Positions 8,440 to 16,694 of a stretch of DNA of 39,300 nucleotides are shown here, in pieces. The translations under genes were made by a program, and so were the position numbers. Every line of letters starts with the position of its first letter. Within the stretch, counting starts at the first letter, position 1. Source of the stretch: Nitrospirota bacterium (GTDB taxonomy: Bacteria > Nitrospirota > Nitrospiria > JACQBZ01); the NCBI GenBank assembly GCA_016201865.1, contig JACQCA010000027.1, positions 1-39,300 on the forward strand, given 5' to 3'. Under the pieces are notes generated by a model. That model was not told the DNA's origin and made no database searches. It saw only the letters and a list, made by a program, of their open reading frames with translations.

Positions 8440-8513
8440 ATGCCCCCGCCCCCCGCGCTCGGACAGGCAAAGCGGCTCGACCGAGCTCGCCTGCGTCCTG
8501 ATCCTCGCTTGAT
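8440..8513 (+). repeat. Dispersed repeat, long copy, between cutA and the glycosylase
   Basis: This plus-strand copy matches the reverse strand of 6551-6604. It shares CCCCGCGCTCGGACAGGCAA (about 8451-8470) and CCTGATCCTCGCTTGAT (about 8497-8513), separated by an extra segment holding GCTCG-AC-CGAGC, a small inverted repeat. It abuts the most likely start of the downstream gene. Confidence 0.7.
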
Positions 8514-9156
8514 GCGATATTACCGCCGATTGCTTGACGCCTACGGTCCGCAGCATTGGTGGCCCGCAAAAACGCCGTTTGAGGTCATGGTCGGGGCCGT
8601 CCTGACCCAGAACACCAACTGGGCGAATGTGGAGCGGGCGATCGCGAACCTCAAGCGTGCCCGTCTCTTGACGCCGAAAGCGATTCATCGCGTCTCAACA
8701 AAGCGCTTGGCCGAAATGATTCGTCCGTCCGGATATTTCAATGTCAAGGCCGAGCGGTTGAAGCGGTTTGTCCGGTTCTTCATGGATCATTATCTGGGTG
8801 ATCCGGAACGCATGGTTAGAGAGCCGACGGGCGTACTGCGGTTCCGACTGCTTTCTGTAAAGGGAATCGGCCCCGAGACGGCCGATTCGATACTGCTGTA
8901 TGCCGCCGGTAAACCGGCCTTCGTGATTGATGCCTATACCCGTCGCGTTATGGGGCGACACCGGGTGGCGTCTCCGACGCTTTCTTATGATTTAATGCAA
9001 CGCTTTTTTATGGATGGCCTTCCTCCGCGTGTCGACCTTTATAATGAATACCATGCGCTCCTCGTTAAGGTCGGGAAGGAGCATTGCAGACGTGAGCCGA
9101 TATGCTCCGGATGCCCGTTAGAGATCTTTCTTCATGGAAAACGCCCCAAGATGTAG
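8512..9156 (+). CDS. Endonuclease III-like HhH-GPD DNA glycosylase
   Basis: This protein belongs to the base-excision repair superfamily that flips out damaged bases. From the ATG at 8512 it has 214 residues; the frame is open back to 8368 (ATG also at 8407), but that extension is made of the dispersed repeat and does not resemble the family. Core signatures are TPFEVMVGAVLTQNTNW near the N-terminus, the helix-hairpin-helix LSVKGIGPETADSI, and VIDAYTRRVM with the catalytic Asp. The Lys used for strand cleavage in E. coli Nth (GVGRKTA) is Glu here, so a monofunctional glycosylase, as in MagIII-like enzymes, is more likely. The C-terminal cluster motif has only three Cys (CRREPICSGC), and no fourth is seen. 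Confidence 0.85.
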   Translation: MRYYRRLLDAYGPQHWWPAKTPFEVMVGAVLTQNTNWANVERAIANLKRARLLTPKAIHRVSTKRLAEMIRPSGYFNVKAERLKRFVRFFMDHYLGDPERMVREPTGVLRFRLLSVKGIGPETADSILLYAAGKPAFVIDAYTRRVMGRHRVASPTLSYDLMQRFFMDGLPPRVDLYNEYHALLVKVGKEHCRREPICSGCPLEIFLHGKRPKM

Positions 9157-9282
9157 TAGTCAGGTCAATTACGGAGCCATATAAAGTGCCTGATTCCCGA
9201 TAAAGCGCTTGCCAGAATTGAAAATTCTGCTATCCTAAAAATGATGCTAAAAAAAGCGTGTTTTGACGGAACCAAAATTCCC

Positions 9283-9311
9283 TTGACAAGCCTATGAGGG
9301 TATGTTAACAT
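9283..9311 (+). promoter_or_regulatory. Promoter of the M23 peptidase gene
   Basis: TTGACA (9283-9288), 17-base spacer, TAACAT (9306-9311). It is followed by a GGAGG ribosome binding site near 9324. The context CCCTTGACAAGCCT is repeated exactly at the nuo promoter. Confidence 0.6.
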
Positions 9312-9336
9312 CAGCCCGCTTTTTGGAGGTTACTGT

Positions 9337-10251
9337 ATGAAAAGATTGAAAGAATCGTACACCGTGATGATTATTCCCACGCCCACCTCCAGAGCCTACC
9401 GGTTCAGTATCACCAAACAAGCGATCAAGATTCTGCTGGGGACGACCACCGTCCTGACCGTCCTTCTCCTGATTTTTATGGTCCAATATTTTGGCATGGT
9501 CCGTGATCGATGGGAGCTGAAGTCGCTTCGGAAGGAGACCCAGACCCAGAAGATTCAAATCCAGGCGTTTGCCTCCGACGTCACCGATTTAAAAAGGCAG
9601 ATGGCGCGCTTAAAAGATCTGGATACGAAGCTTCGGGTGATCACGGATATCGGTCCGCCGTCTCAATCCAACCAGCTCATGGGGATCGGGGGGCCGGAAG
9701 AGCGCGGGACGGACGCGGTTTATAAGGACGGCAAGGTGCAGGATGAAGACATCCGGAAAATGAGCGAGGATATCAACCGTCTCAGGTCCGACGCGTCGAC
9801 TCAGGAAGTGAGTTTTGAAGAGCTGACCGAAGCCATGAAAGACCGGCGTTCCTTGTGGGCTTCGACCCCGTCGATCTGGCCCGCGCGCGGATGGTTGACG
9901 TCGGGATTCGGGGACCGGGTCTCTCCATTTACCGGCAACGTCACGATGCACAACGGGATCGATGTAGCGGCGCGGCGGGATACTCCCGTCGCAGCCACGG
10001 CCAGCGGCGTGGTCAGCTATGAGGGATTCGACAGCGGTCTGGGCAAGGTCGTCAAAATCAATCACGGCTACGGCATGCAGACGCTCTTCGGCCACATGTC
10101 CAAGATCGATGTCCGGATCGGCCAGAAGGTCAAACGGGGGGATGTGATCGGCCTGGTCGGCAACACGGGATTGTCGACGGGGCCCCATGTTCACTATGAA
10201 GTCTATGTCAACAGCGTTCCGGTGAATCCTTTGAGGTACATCTTAAATTAA
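9337..10251 (+). CDS. Membrane-anchored M23 (LytM-type) peptidase
   Basis: Zinc metallopeptidases of this family cut peptide cross-links in peptidoglycan or regulate amidases. The 304-residue product has a cytoplasmic N-terminus, one membrane helix (about residues 31-52), a coiled coil (about 57-98) and a C-terminal LytM domain. Zinc ligands are visible: H205 and D209 in HNGID and H284/H286 in HVH, so the enzyme is probably active. The domain opens with SIWPARGWLTSGFGDRVSPFTG, as in MepM-like proteins. It has its own promoter and GGAGG site. It lies in the periplasm and probably acts in cell-wall growth or division. Confidence 0.93.
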   Translation: MKRLKESYTVMIIPTPTSRAYRFSITKQAIKILLGTTTVLTVLLLIFMVQYFGMVRDRWELKSLRKETQTQKIQIQAFASDVTDLKRQMARLKDLDTKLRVITDIGPPSQSNQLMGIGGPEERGTDAVYKDGKVQDEDIRKMSEDINRLRSDASTQEVSFEELTEAMKDRRSLWASTPSIWPARGWLTSGFGDRVSPFTGNVTMHNGIDVAARRDTPVAATASGVVSYEGFDSGLGKVVKINHGYGMQTLFGHMSKIDVRIGQKVKRGDVIGLVGNTGLSTGPHVHYEVYVNSVPVNPLRYILN

Positions 10252-10288
10252 TCGGTCAACAGGATACAACGTCTTCGGCAGGGGGGAG

Positions 10289-10310
10289 GCGGACCATCCG
10301 GATGGACCGC
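10289..10310. promoter_or_regulatory. 22-base imperfect palindrome in the csp leader
   Basis: GCGG-A-CCATCCGGATGG-A-CCGC: the centre CCATCCGGATGG is a perfect palindrome and the arms extend with one mismatch. It lies 67 bases before the cold-shock gene and could be an RNA hairpin, an operator, or a weak terminator of the preceding gene (no T-run). Confidence 0.35.
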
Positions 10311-10376
10311 GTCCTCGATTATCAATAACCGCGTTGGGTCGCATTCCAGGGCGGATGGTGGGGAGGGTTCAGAGTA

Positions 10377-10580
10377 ATGACTAAAGGAAAGGTAAAGTGG
10401 TTCAACGAGAAGAAGGGTTTCGGGTTTATCGAACAAGAGGGCGGCGGCGACGTCTTTGTCCATTTCTCGGCGATTCAAGGCGATGGGTTTAAAACCTTGG
10501 CGGAAGGTCAAGAAGTGGAGTTCGATGTGGTCGATGGGAAAAAAGGTCCTCAGGCGTCGAATGTGATGAAGGTTCAGTAA
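10377..10580 (+). CDS. Cold-shock protein (CspA family)
   Basis: The 67-residue product is a complete single cold-shock domain, a small beta-barrel that binds single-stranded RNA and DNA and melts RNA structure. Both RNA-binding motifs are present: KGFGFI (RNP1) and VFVHF (RNP2), with the opening [21 protein letters not shown] site lies upstream and a strong terminator downstream. Such genes are often induced by cold or in fast growth, but nothing here decides which. Confidence 0.95.
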   Translation: MTKGKVKWFNEKKGFGFIEQEGGGDVFVHFSAIQGDGFKTLAEGQEVEFDVVDGKKGPQASNVMKVQ

Positions 10581-10611
10581 CCCTCATCCATCAACAAAAT
10601 AATGATCCCGT

Positions 10612-10649
10612 AAAACCCCGACAAAGCATCCGCTTTGTCGGGGTTTTTT
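10612..10649 (+). terminator. Strong intrinsic terminator after csp
   Basis: A perfect 15-base stem, AAAACCCCGACAAAG (10612-10626) with CTTTGTCGGGGTTTT (10633-10647), has a 6-base loop and runs into six T. It isolates csp from secA. Confidence 0.92.
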
Positions 10650-10675
10650 ATACGGAGACGATCCTTTGACGTTTT

Positions 10676-10704
10676 TGCGTGCCTTTTTTGTGATATGGTA
10701 TTAT
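10676..10704 (+). promoter_or_regulatory. Probable extended -10 promoter of secA
   Basis: TGG precedes TATTAT (10699-10704), an extended -10 arrangement, with a weak -35 TTGCGT (10676-10681) at 17 bases. A TATAAT reading also exists at 10702-10707. The transcript would have a leader of only about 20 bases. Confidence 0.45.
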
Positions 10705-10733
10705 AATAATGCCGTTTTGCGACGGCTTTTACC

Positions 10734-13424
10734 GTGATCGGACACCTGATAAAAAAAGTTTTCGGAACTAAAAACGACCGGGAGTTGAAACGGTTGGCTC
10801 CGGTGGTGGGGCAGATCTCTGCCCTGGAATCGGGCGTGAGCGCGCTGGATGATCAGCGGCTCCGGTCCAAGACGGAGGAGTTCCGATCCCGTCTGGCTTC
10901 CGGCACGCCGTTGGACGCGATTCTTCCCGAGGTCTTTGCCGTGGTCAGGGAGGTCTCTCGGCGTCGGCTGGGCATGCGGCATTTCGAGGCCCAACTCCTG
11001 GGCGGGATTGTTCTGCACGAGGGCAAGATCGCCGAGATGAAGACGGGCGAAGGCAAGACGTTGGTGGCCACGCTGCCGTTGGTTCTCAACGCCTTGACCG
11101 GCCTCGGCGCCTACCTGGTGACGGTCAACGATTACCTCGCCAAGCGGGACGCTCAATGGATGGGACCGATCTACCATGCGTTGGGTTTGTCCGTGGGGGT
11201 GATCCAGCACGAGGCCGCGTTTCTGTTCGATCCCGCCTATGAGGCGGCCGATCGCCGCCTGCAGCACCTCCGTCCGATCGGCCGGCAGGAGGCCTATCGG
11301 GCCGATATCACCTATGGAACCAACAACGAGTTCGGGTTCGATTACCTCCGGGACAACATGACGGTTGATTTGAGCCAGTGCGTTCAGCGCGATCTCCATT
11401 ACGCCATCGTGGATGAGGTCGACAGCATCCTGATCGACGAGGCCCGGACGCCCCTGATCATTTCCGGGCCGACCGAAGAATCGACGGATAAATACTATCG
11501 GATCAATCAGATTATTCCCGCGCTGAAAGCGGAAGAGGACTATACCGTTGAGGAAAAAACCAAGACGGTGACGCTGACGGAGGAAGGCAACGCGAAGGTC
11601 GAACGGCTTCTGGGGGTGTCCAATTTATACGACCTGTCCAACATGGATCTGGTGCATCATGTGATCCAAGGGCTCAAGGCCCACGCCCTCTTCAAGCGCG
11701 ACGTGGATTACGTCGTGAAGGACGGCGAGGTGCTCATCGTCGATGAGTTCACCGGACGGTTGATGCCGGGCCGGCGCTGGAGCGACGGGCTGCATCAGGC
11801 CGTCGAGGCCAAGGAGGGGGTGAAGATCGCCAACGAGAATCAGACCCTGGCCTCGATCACGTTTCAAAACTACTTCCGACTCTATCACAAGCTGGCCGGA
11901 ATGACCGGCACGGCCGACACCGAGGCGGCGGAGTTCGCCAAGATCTACAACCTCGATGTGATGGTGATTCCCCCCAACCGCACCATGATCCGAAAAGATT
12001 ATTCCGACATGGTTTATCGCACCGAGCCGGAGAAGTTTAATGCGATCGTTGAGGAATCGGCCGAGCTTCATCGGAAAGGTCAACCGGTTCTGGTGGGCAC
12101 GATCTCAATTGAAAAATCCGAGCGGTTGAGCGCCCTCCTCAAACGGCAAGGAATCAAGCATTCCGTCCTCAACGCGAAATATCATGAAAAGGAGGCCGAG
12201 ATCATCGCGCAGGCCGGCCGCAAGAACGGGGTCACGATCGCGACCAACATGGCCGGCCGCGGCACGGACATCCTCTTGGGCGGGAACCCGGATTTCCTGT
12301 TCAAACGGCAACTCCTCCAGCAGCCGGACCTGCCGGCGGAGGAGCAGACCCGGCTTTTCGAACGGATCAAAAAAGAATGCGAGGCCGAGAAGGCGGAGGT
12401 GGTGGCCTTGGGCGGGCTCCATATCCTGGGGACCGAGCGTCACGAGAGCCGTCGGATCGACAACCAACTGCGGGGTCGGTCCGGCCGACAGGGCGATCCG
12501 GGATCGTCCCGCTTTTATCTTTCGCTGGAAGACGATCTCATGCGGATCTTCGGCTCCGAACGGATCTCGGGACTGATGCAGCGGCTGGGGATGGAGGAAG
12601 GCATTCCGATTGAGCATCGAATGGTGACCCGCGCCATTGAGAACGCCCAGAAAAAAGTCGAGGCGCATAATTTCGATATCCGGAAGCAGCTGCTGGAATA
12701 CGACGACGTGATGAACAAACAGCGCACGGTCATCTACGAACAGCGGCGCCGGATCCATCGCGGCGAGAATCTGACCGATCTCTTCCTCGGAATGATCGAC
12801 GACCGTTTGAGGGAGATGCTGGATCTGTACTGTCCGGAGGAGGTTTACCCCGAGGAATGGGATATGAAGGGCTTCCACGAGGCCCTGACCCGTCAGTTTA
12901 CGATCCACCCGGACCCCGAATCGGAAGTATTGGATTTGGGCCGCGAAGCCCTGCGGGGCCATCTGGTCCGGAAGATCGATGAGGGCTACAAGAAGAAAGA
13001 GGCCGAATTGGGCGAGCCCCTCATGCGTCAGCTTGAGAAGATGGTGATGCTCCGCGTGATCGATGCCCAGTGGAAAGACCATCTGCTGGCGATGGATTAC
13101 TTAAAAGAGGGCATCGGCCTTCGGGGCTATGGGCAGAAAGATCCTCTGGTGGAATATAAACGGGAAGGATTCGAGATGTTCGCGGCCATGATGGAACGCA
13201 TCAAGAGCGATGCGGTGGAGCATCTCTTCAAGATCCAGGTCGTCAAGGACCAGCCTCCTCCGGCGGCCCGCCCGGCGACTCCGCCGCCTCAGCGGCTTCA
13301 GTTCAGCCGCGGCGAGTCCGCGGCCCAACCCAAGACGGTTCATCGCGATGTTGAGAAGGTCGGTCGAAACGATCCCTGCCCCTGCGGGAGCGGGAAAAAA
13401 TATAAAAAATGCCACGGCCAATGA
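10734..13424 (+). CDS. secA: Preprotein translocase ATPase SecA
   Basis: SecA is the cytoplasmic motor that pushes unfolded proteins through SecYEG. The 896-residue product is full length: N-terminal [20 protein letters not shown], Walker A MKTGEGKT (about residues 101-108), the [13 protein letters not shown] region of motif [12 protein letters not shown] and the [25 protein letters not shown] block, and a C-terminal zinc-binding tail ([14 protein letters not shown]) for SecB or ribosome contact. The start is GTG with no ribosome binding site; a short hairpin (GCCGT/ACGGC, 10711-10726) sits just before it. It is followed by two genes in the same direction. Confidence 0.98.
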   Translation: MIGHLIKKVFGTKNDRELKRLAPVVGQISALESGVSALDDQRLRSKTEEFRSRLASGTPLDAILPEVFAVVREVSRRRLGMRHFEAQLLGGIVLHEGKIAEMKTGEGKTLVATLPLVLNALTGLGAYLVTVNDYLAKRDAQWMGPIYHALGLSVGVIQHEAAFLFDPAYEAADRRLQHLRPIGRQEAYRADITYGTNNEFGFDYLRDNMTVDLSQCVQRDLHYAIVDEVDSILIDEARTPLIISGPTEESTDKYYRINQIIPALKAEEDYTVEEKTKTVTLTEEGNAKVERLLGVSNLYDLSNMDLVHHVIQGLKAHALFKRDVDYVVKDGEVLIVDEFTGRLMPGRRWSDGLHQAVEAKEGVKIANENQTLASITFQNYFRLYHKLAGMTGTADTEAAEFAKIYNLDVMVIPPNRTMIRKDYSDMVYRTEPEKFNAIVEESAELHRKGQPVLVGTISIEKSERLSALLKRQGIKHSVLNAKYHEKEAEIIAQAGRKNGVTIATNMAGRGTDILLGGNPDFLFKRQLLQQPDLPAEEQTRLFERIKKECEAEKAEVVALGGLHILGTERHESRRIDNQLRGRSGRQGDPGSSRFYLSLEDDLMRIFGSERISGLMQRLGMEEGIPIEHRMVTRAIENAQKKVEAHNFDIRKQLLEYDDVMNKQRTVIYEQRRRIHRGENLTDLFLGMIDDRLREMLDLYCPEEVYPEEWDMKGFHEALTRQFTIHPDPESEVLDLGREALRGHLVRKIDEGYKKKEAELGEPLMRQLEKMVMLRVIDAQWKDHLLAMDYLKEGIGLRGYGQKDPLVEYKREGFEMFAAMMERIKSDAVEHLFKIQVVKDQPPPAARPATPPPQRLQFSRGESAAQPKTVHRDVEKVGRNDPCPCGSGKKYKKCHGQ

Positions 13425-13454
13425 CCCGGCGCCGGGGGTGAGAGAGGGCGAGAT

Positions 13455-14270
13455 GTGCTGAAGATTGCCGGTATTCAGATGAGCTGCGGCAAGGATCCCG
13501 AGGCCAATCTCAAAAAAGCGATCGGGATGATGACCCTTGCGGCGGAACGCGGCGCCCGGCTGATCGCCACGCCGCAACTCTTTCACTTGCCTTGGTTTGC
13601 GTTTGAAACTCGGAAAGACTATTTCGAGTGGGCCGAGACCGTGGAGGGCCCGACCGTTTCGCGTCTTCGGGAGGAGGCCGCGCGGCTCGGAGTGGTTCTC
13701 GTCGTTTCCTTTTTTGAGAAGGACGGCGATTCGTATTACAACACGGCCGCCGTGATCGAAAAAGACGGGAGGCTGCTCGGCCGGTACCGCAAAATCCATC
13801 TCCCGCAGATCCCGTTGTGGGAGGAGAAGTCCTATTTCAAATCGGGCGATCTGGGTTTTCCGGTCTTTGAAACCTCCGTTGCCCGGATCGGCGTCCAGAT
13901 CTGCTGGGACAATTTTTTCCCGGAGGGAAGCCGCATCATGGCTCTTCAGGGGGCGCAGCTCCTCGTGGCTCCGACGGCGGCGGCCTTCGCCTCGCAATCC
14001 CGCTGGGAAAAGATGATCTGCGCGAATGCGATCGCCAACAACCTCTTTATTCTTCGGATCAACCGGGTGGGCAAAGAGGCGCGGCAACATTTTTACGGCC
14101 GGAGCTTCTGCGTCAATCCGTTCGGAGAATTGATCGCCTCTCCGACGGGGGCGCGCGACGCCGTCCTCTTCTCGGAGCTGGATCTGAACGAGGTTGAGGA
14201 GACGCGCGAGATCTGGACCTTCTTCAAAGACCGCCGGCCCGAACTCTACCGGGAACTCTCCCAGCCATGA
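13455..14270 (+). CDS. Nitrilase-superfamily (carbon-nitrogen hydrolase) protein, catalytic Glu replaced
   Basis: These proteins hydrolyse amides or nitriles through a Glu-Lys-Cys triad. The 271-residue product keeps Lys (K113 in RYRKIHLP), the second Glu (E123 in WEEKSYF) and Cys (C150 in VQICWDNFFPEG). The catalytic Glu normally found in a PELF-type motif is Gln: TPQLFHLPWF, Q41, codon CAA. It also has the C-terminal NRVG and FCVNPFGE strands, so the fold is complete and of N-carbamoylputrescine amidase style. The GTG start has a GAGAGGG site. It lies 30 bases after secA and overlaps the next gene by ATGA. Whether it is active is open. Confidence 0.85.
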   Translation: MLKIAGIQMSCGKDPEANLKKAIGMMTLAAERGARLIATPQLFHLPWFAFETRKDYFEWAETVEGPTVSRLREEAARLGVVLVVSFFEKDGDSYYNTAAVIEKDGRLLGRYRKIHLPQIPLWEEKSYFKSGDLGFPVFETSVARIGVQICWDNFFPEGSRIMALQGAQLLVAPTAAAFASQSRWEKMICANAIANNLFILRINRVGKEARQHFYGRSFCVNPFGELIASPTGARDAVLFSELDLNEVEETREIWTFFKDRRPELYRELSQP

Positions 14271-15400
14271 AAACGGTCGAACGCCTCCAACGATACCGCA
14301 ACGAGAATCATCGCCTCCGGGCGGATCTCGCGCAACGCTCCAAGGAACTGGCCTTCTTCATCAACAGCAGCAAGGCCCTGACCTCGACACTGGAGTTCAA
14401 AAAAATCCTGCGGGTTATCATGGAGCGTGCGCAGCGGCTGATCAAATGCGACGCCTGGTCGCTTCTGCTGCTGGACGAGGAGCTGCAGGAGCTCCGTTTT
14501 GTGGCGGCCAAAGGAACGAAGGCGAAGGACTTCAAACGATTCCGTTTAAAGGTGGGGCAGGGGATCGCCGGATGGGTGGCCAAGACGGGACAGCCGCTGA
14601 TGATCCATGATGTGCACAAGGACAAACGGTTCAATAAGGCGCTCGACCGCATCACGCGGTACAAGACCCGATCCGTCCTGTGCGTGCCGATCGTGAATAA
14701 GAAGCGGACGATCGGCGTTCTGGAGATGATCAACAAGATCAACGGTCAGCCCTTTGAGGAAAAGGACCGGGATCTCCTCCGAAAACTGGTGGACCAAGCC
14801 GCGATCGCAATGGAACGGGCCATCCTGTACGAGCGCATGTCGAACCTGGCCATTACGGACGACCTGACCAAGCTGTTCAATTTCCGGTATCTGGATCAGA
14901 TCCTCGACCGCGAGATCAGCCGTTGCCAGCGATACCGGTCCGTGCTGTCCCTGGTCTTCTTCGACATGGACTACTTCAAGCACGTCAACGATACGCACGG
15001 CCATCTGATGGGCAGCAAGGTGTTGATCGAGGTGGCCCATCTTCTGATTGAGAACCTCCGGACCGTGGATATCATCGCGCGTTACGGCGGGGACGAGTTC
15101 GTGGTGGTTTTGCCGGAAACGGACGTCCAAACCACGACCCGCATCACGGAACGGCTTCACAAACGACTCAAGGCGCATGAGTTCCTGAAGGAAGAGGGCT
15201 TGCGTATCCAAATGACGGCCAGCTACGGGATCGCCGGCTATCCGGAACATGCGCAGACCAAACGGGATCTGGTCCATCTTGCGGATCAGGCCATGTATCA
15301 GGCCAAGAACAGCGGCCGAAGCAGGATCTGCGTGGCCGAGAAGCCGCGGGGGGGATTGCGGAGCCGACTGATTAAAGAAGCCGGGGCGGTTCGTCCTTAA
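14267..15400 (+). CDS. GAF-GGDEF diguanylate cyclase
   Basis: This protein makes cyclic di-GMP, the signal that commonly controls pili, adhesion and biofilm. The 377-residue product has an N-terminal coiled coil (about residues 5-30), a GAF sensor domain (about 45-185) and a GGDEF domain (about 195-355). The active motif is intact (GGDEF at 274-278), with a product-inhibition site RTVD at 265-268, exactly five residues upstream. It carries no membrane segment, so it is cytoplasmic; the GAF ligand is unknown. The start overlaps the preceding stop (ATGA), so the two genes are coupled. Its 3' end overlaps that of convergent rmuC by 29 bases. Confidence 0.95.
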   Translation: MKTVERLQRYRNENHRLRADLAQRSKELAFFINSSKALTSTLEFKKILRVIMERAQRLIKCDAWSLLLLDEELQELRFVAAKGTKAKDFKRFRLKVGQGIAGWVAKTGQPLMIHDVHKDKRFNKALDRITRYKTRSVLCVPIVNKKRTIGVLEMINKINGQPFEEKDRDLLRKLVDQAAIAMERAILYERMSNLAITDDLTKLFNFRYLDQILDREISRCQRYRSVLSLVFFDMDYFKHVNDTHGHLMGSKVLIEVAHLLIENLRTVDIIARYGGDEFVVVLPETDVQTTTRITERLHKRLKAHEFLKEEGLRIQMTASYGIAGYPEHAQTKRDLVHLADQAMYQAKNSGRSRICVAEKPRGGLRSRLIKEAGAVRP

Positions 15401-16475
15401 TCGCCGCCGTCGGGGCCTCCGCCTGACCTGCCGAGACCAGACGTTCCCCAAACCGGTCCAACCGGATCGAAGCCTCATCGTACCGGCCTTTGGCGTTCGT
15501 GAGGTGAGTCCCGATCACCTCGAATTCCTTCCGGAACCGTTCAAAGTCCCCCCGCAACCGTTCCAGATGGCTGATGATGATCTGTGCGCTCTTCTCGATC
15601 TGCAGTCCTTTCAATCCCATCACGATTGCCTGGAGATAGGCATACAGACTGTTGGGCGAGACCGGGATCACCTTCCGTTCGAGCGCATAGGCCGACAGGC
15701 TCTTCTCGTCGCCCAAGTTTTCATCCTTGATGATCGTTTCGTAATAGACATTTTCGGCCGGGATATACATGAGCGCAAAGGGGAAGGTCCCTTCGTCCGG
15801 CAAGATGTATTTATCTGCGATGGCATCGATATGCTTCTTGACATCCGTGTTGAACTTTTTGCGTGCGGTCTTCCGATCTTCATCGTTTTTGGATTCAACC
15901 ACCCGACGGAAATTCTCCAACGGAAACTTCGAATCCACCGGCACCATGAATTGGCCCAGCCGGACTACGGCATCGACCGCCTCGCCGCTCTTGAAACGGT
16001 GCTGTAGAGAAAAGTGATTGGGCGGCAGGATTTGGCCCAGGAGGTCTCCTAAAAACAGCTCGCCCAGGATTCCGCGCAGCTTCGGGGCCCGGAGAATCTC
16101 CTGGAGGCTCGCGATGTCCTTCCCGACGTCGAACACCTGCTGCGTCGCCTTCGACAGCTCGCCCAGGTTCTGCTTTACTTCGCCGACCACCCGCGCCGCA
16201 TTATCGAGGCGCGTTCCAATCTGGCCGGTCGCGTTCTGGAGTTGCTGTACCATCGCGGTCAACTGCTGGTTGACCTGCTGCGTGACGGACGAGAGCTGAA
16301 GATTGAGCGCGGTCGTGTTGCCGGTGATTGTTTCGGTAATCTGCTGCCGAAGCGCATCGACCTGCTGCTGCATCACGAGCATGCCGGTATCCTGCGGCTT
16401 ATTTTTGCCCTGCAGCAGTATAACGATCAGCAGGCCGACCACGGCGACGAGTCCGATGACCAAAACAGTTTCCAT
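15372..16475 (-). CDS. rmuC: DNA recombination protein RmuC
   Basis: RmuC-family proteins limit recombination at inverted repeats and carry a PD-(D/E)XK nuclease-like core. The 367-residue product starts at METVLVIGLVAVVGLLIVILL, an N-terminal membrane helix, followed by a long Gln-rich coiled coil (about residues 35-130) and the core domain with KLRGILGELFLGDLL, VDAVVRLG, VPVDSKFPLENF and FALMYIPAENVYYE. The reading frame continues upstream but this ATG fits the family. No ribosome binding site is seen; a promoter sits 7 bases before the ATG, implying a leaderless message. Confidence 0.92.
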   Translation of the reverse strand: METVLVIGLVAVVGLLIVILLQGKNKPQDTGMLVMQQQVDALRQQITETITGNTTALNLQLSSVTQQVNQQLTAMVQQLQNATGQIGTRLDNAARVVGEVKQNLGELSKATQQVFDVGKDIASLQEILRAPKLRGILGELFLGDLLGQILPPNHFSLQHRFKSGEAVDAVVRLGQFMVPVDSKFPLENFRRVVESKNDEDRKTARKKFNTDVKKHIDAIADKYILPDEGTFPFALMYIPAENVYYETIIKDENLGDEKSLSAYALERKVIPVSPNSLYAYLQAIVMGLKGLQIEKSAQIIISHLERLRGDFERFRKEFEVIGTHLTNAKGRYDEASIRLDRFGERLVSAGQAEAPTAAIKDEPPRLL

Positions 16476-16482
16476 GCGCCCG

Positions 16483-16511
16483 ATTCTATCCGTGCGGGTT
16501 CCATAAGTCAA
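16483..16511 (-). promoter_or_regulatory. Promoter of rmuC, probably giving a leaderless transcript
   Basis: On the minus strand: TTGACT (16511-16506), 17-base spacer, TAGAAT (16488-16483), then CGGGCGC and ATG. The predicted transcription start coincides with the start codon. Confidence 0.6.
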
Positions 16512-16694
16512 CCCGCTTGCCTTCCTTAGGAAATTCCGGTATGTTAGGGCCATCTGAAGCTTTCCTTTATACATAATCCTATCTATTGTGGGTCTTGCAG
16601 AACGCGAGATTGCGGCCACAAGATTTCTCGGAATTGCGGCTGAGGTTATGGTCTTATCACCGGAGTACATGCAGATCAACGGACAAAGACTACT

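Noticed and set aside
8368-8511. Upstream extension of the glycosylase (starts at 8368 or 8407)
   Set aside because: The extension translates the dispersed repeat and is Pro/Arg-rich, whereas the family begins near 8512; still possible if the repeat became coding.
16476-16679. Longer rmuC with 68 more N-terminal residues
   Set aside because: The extra part is not family-like and covers the promoter; the membrane helix starts at the ATG at 16475.
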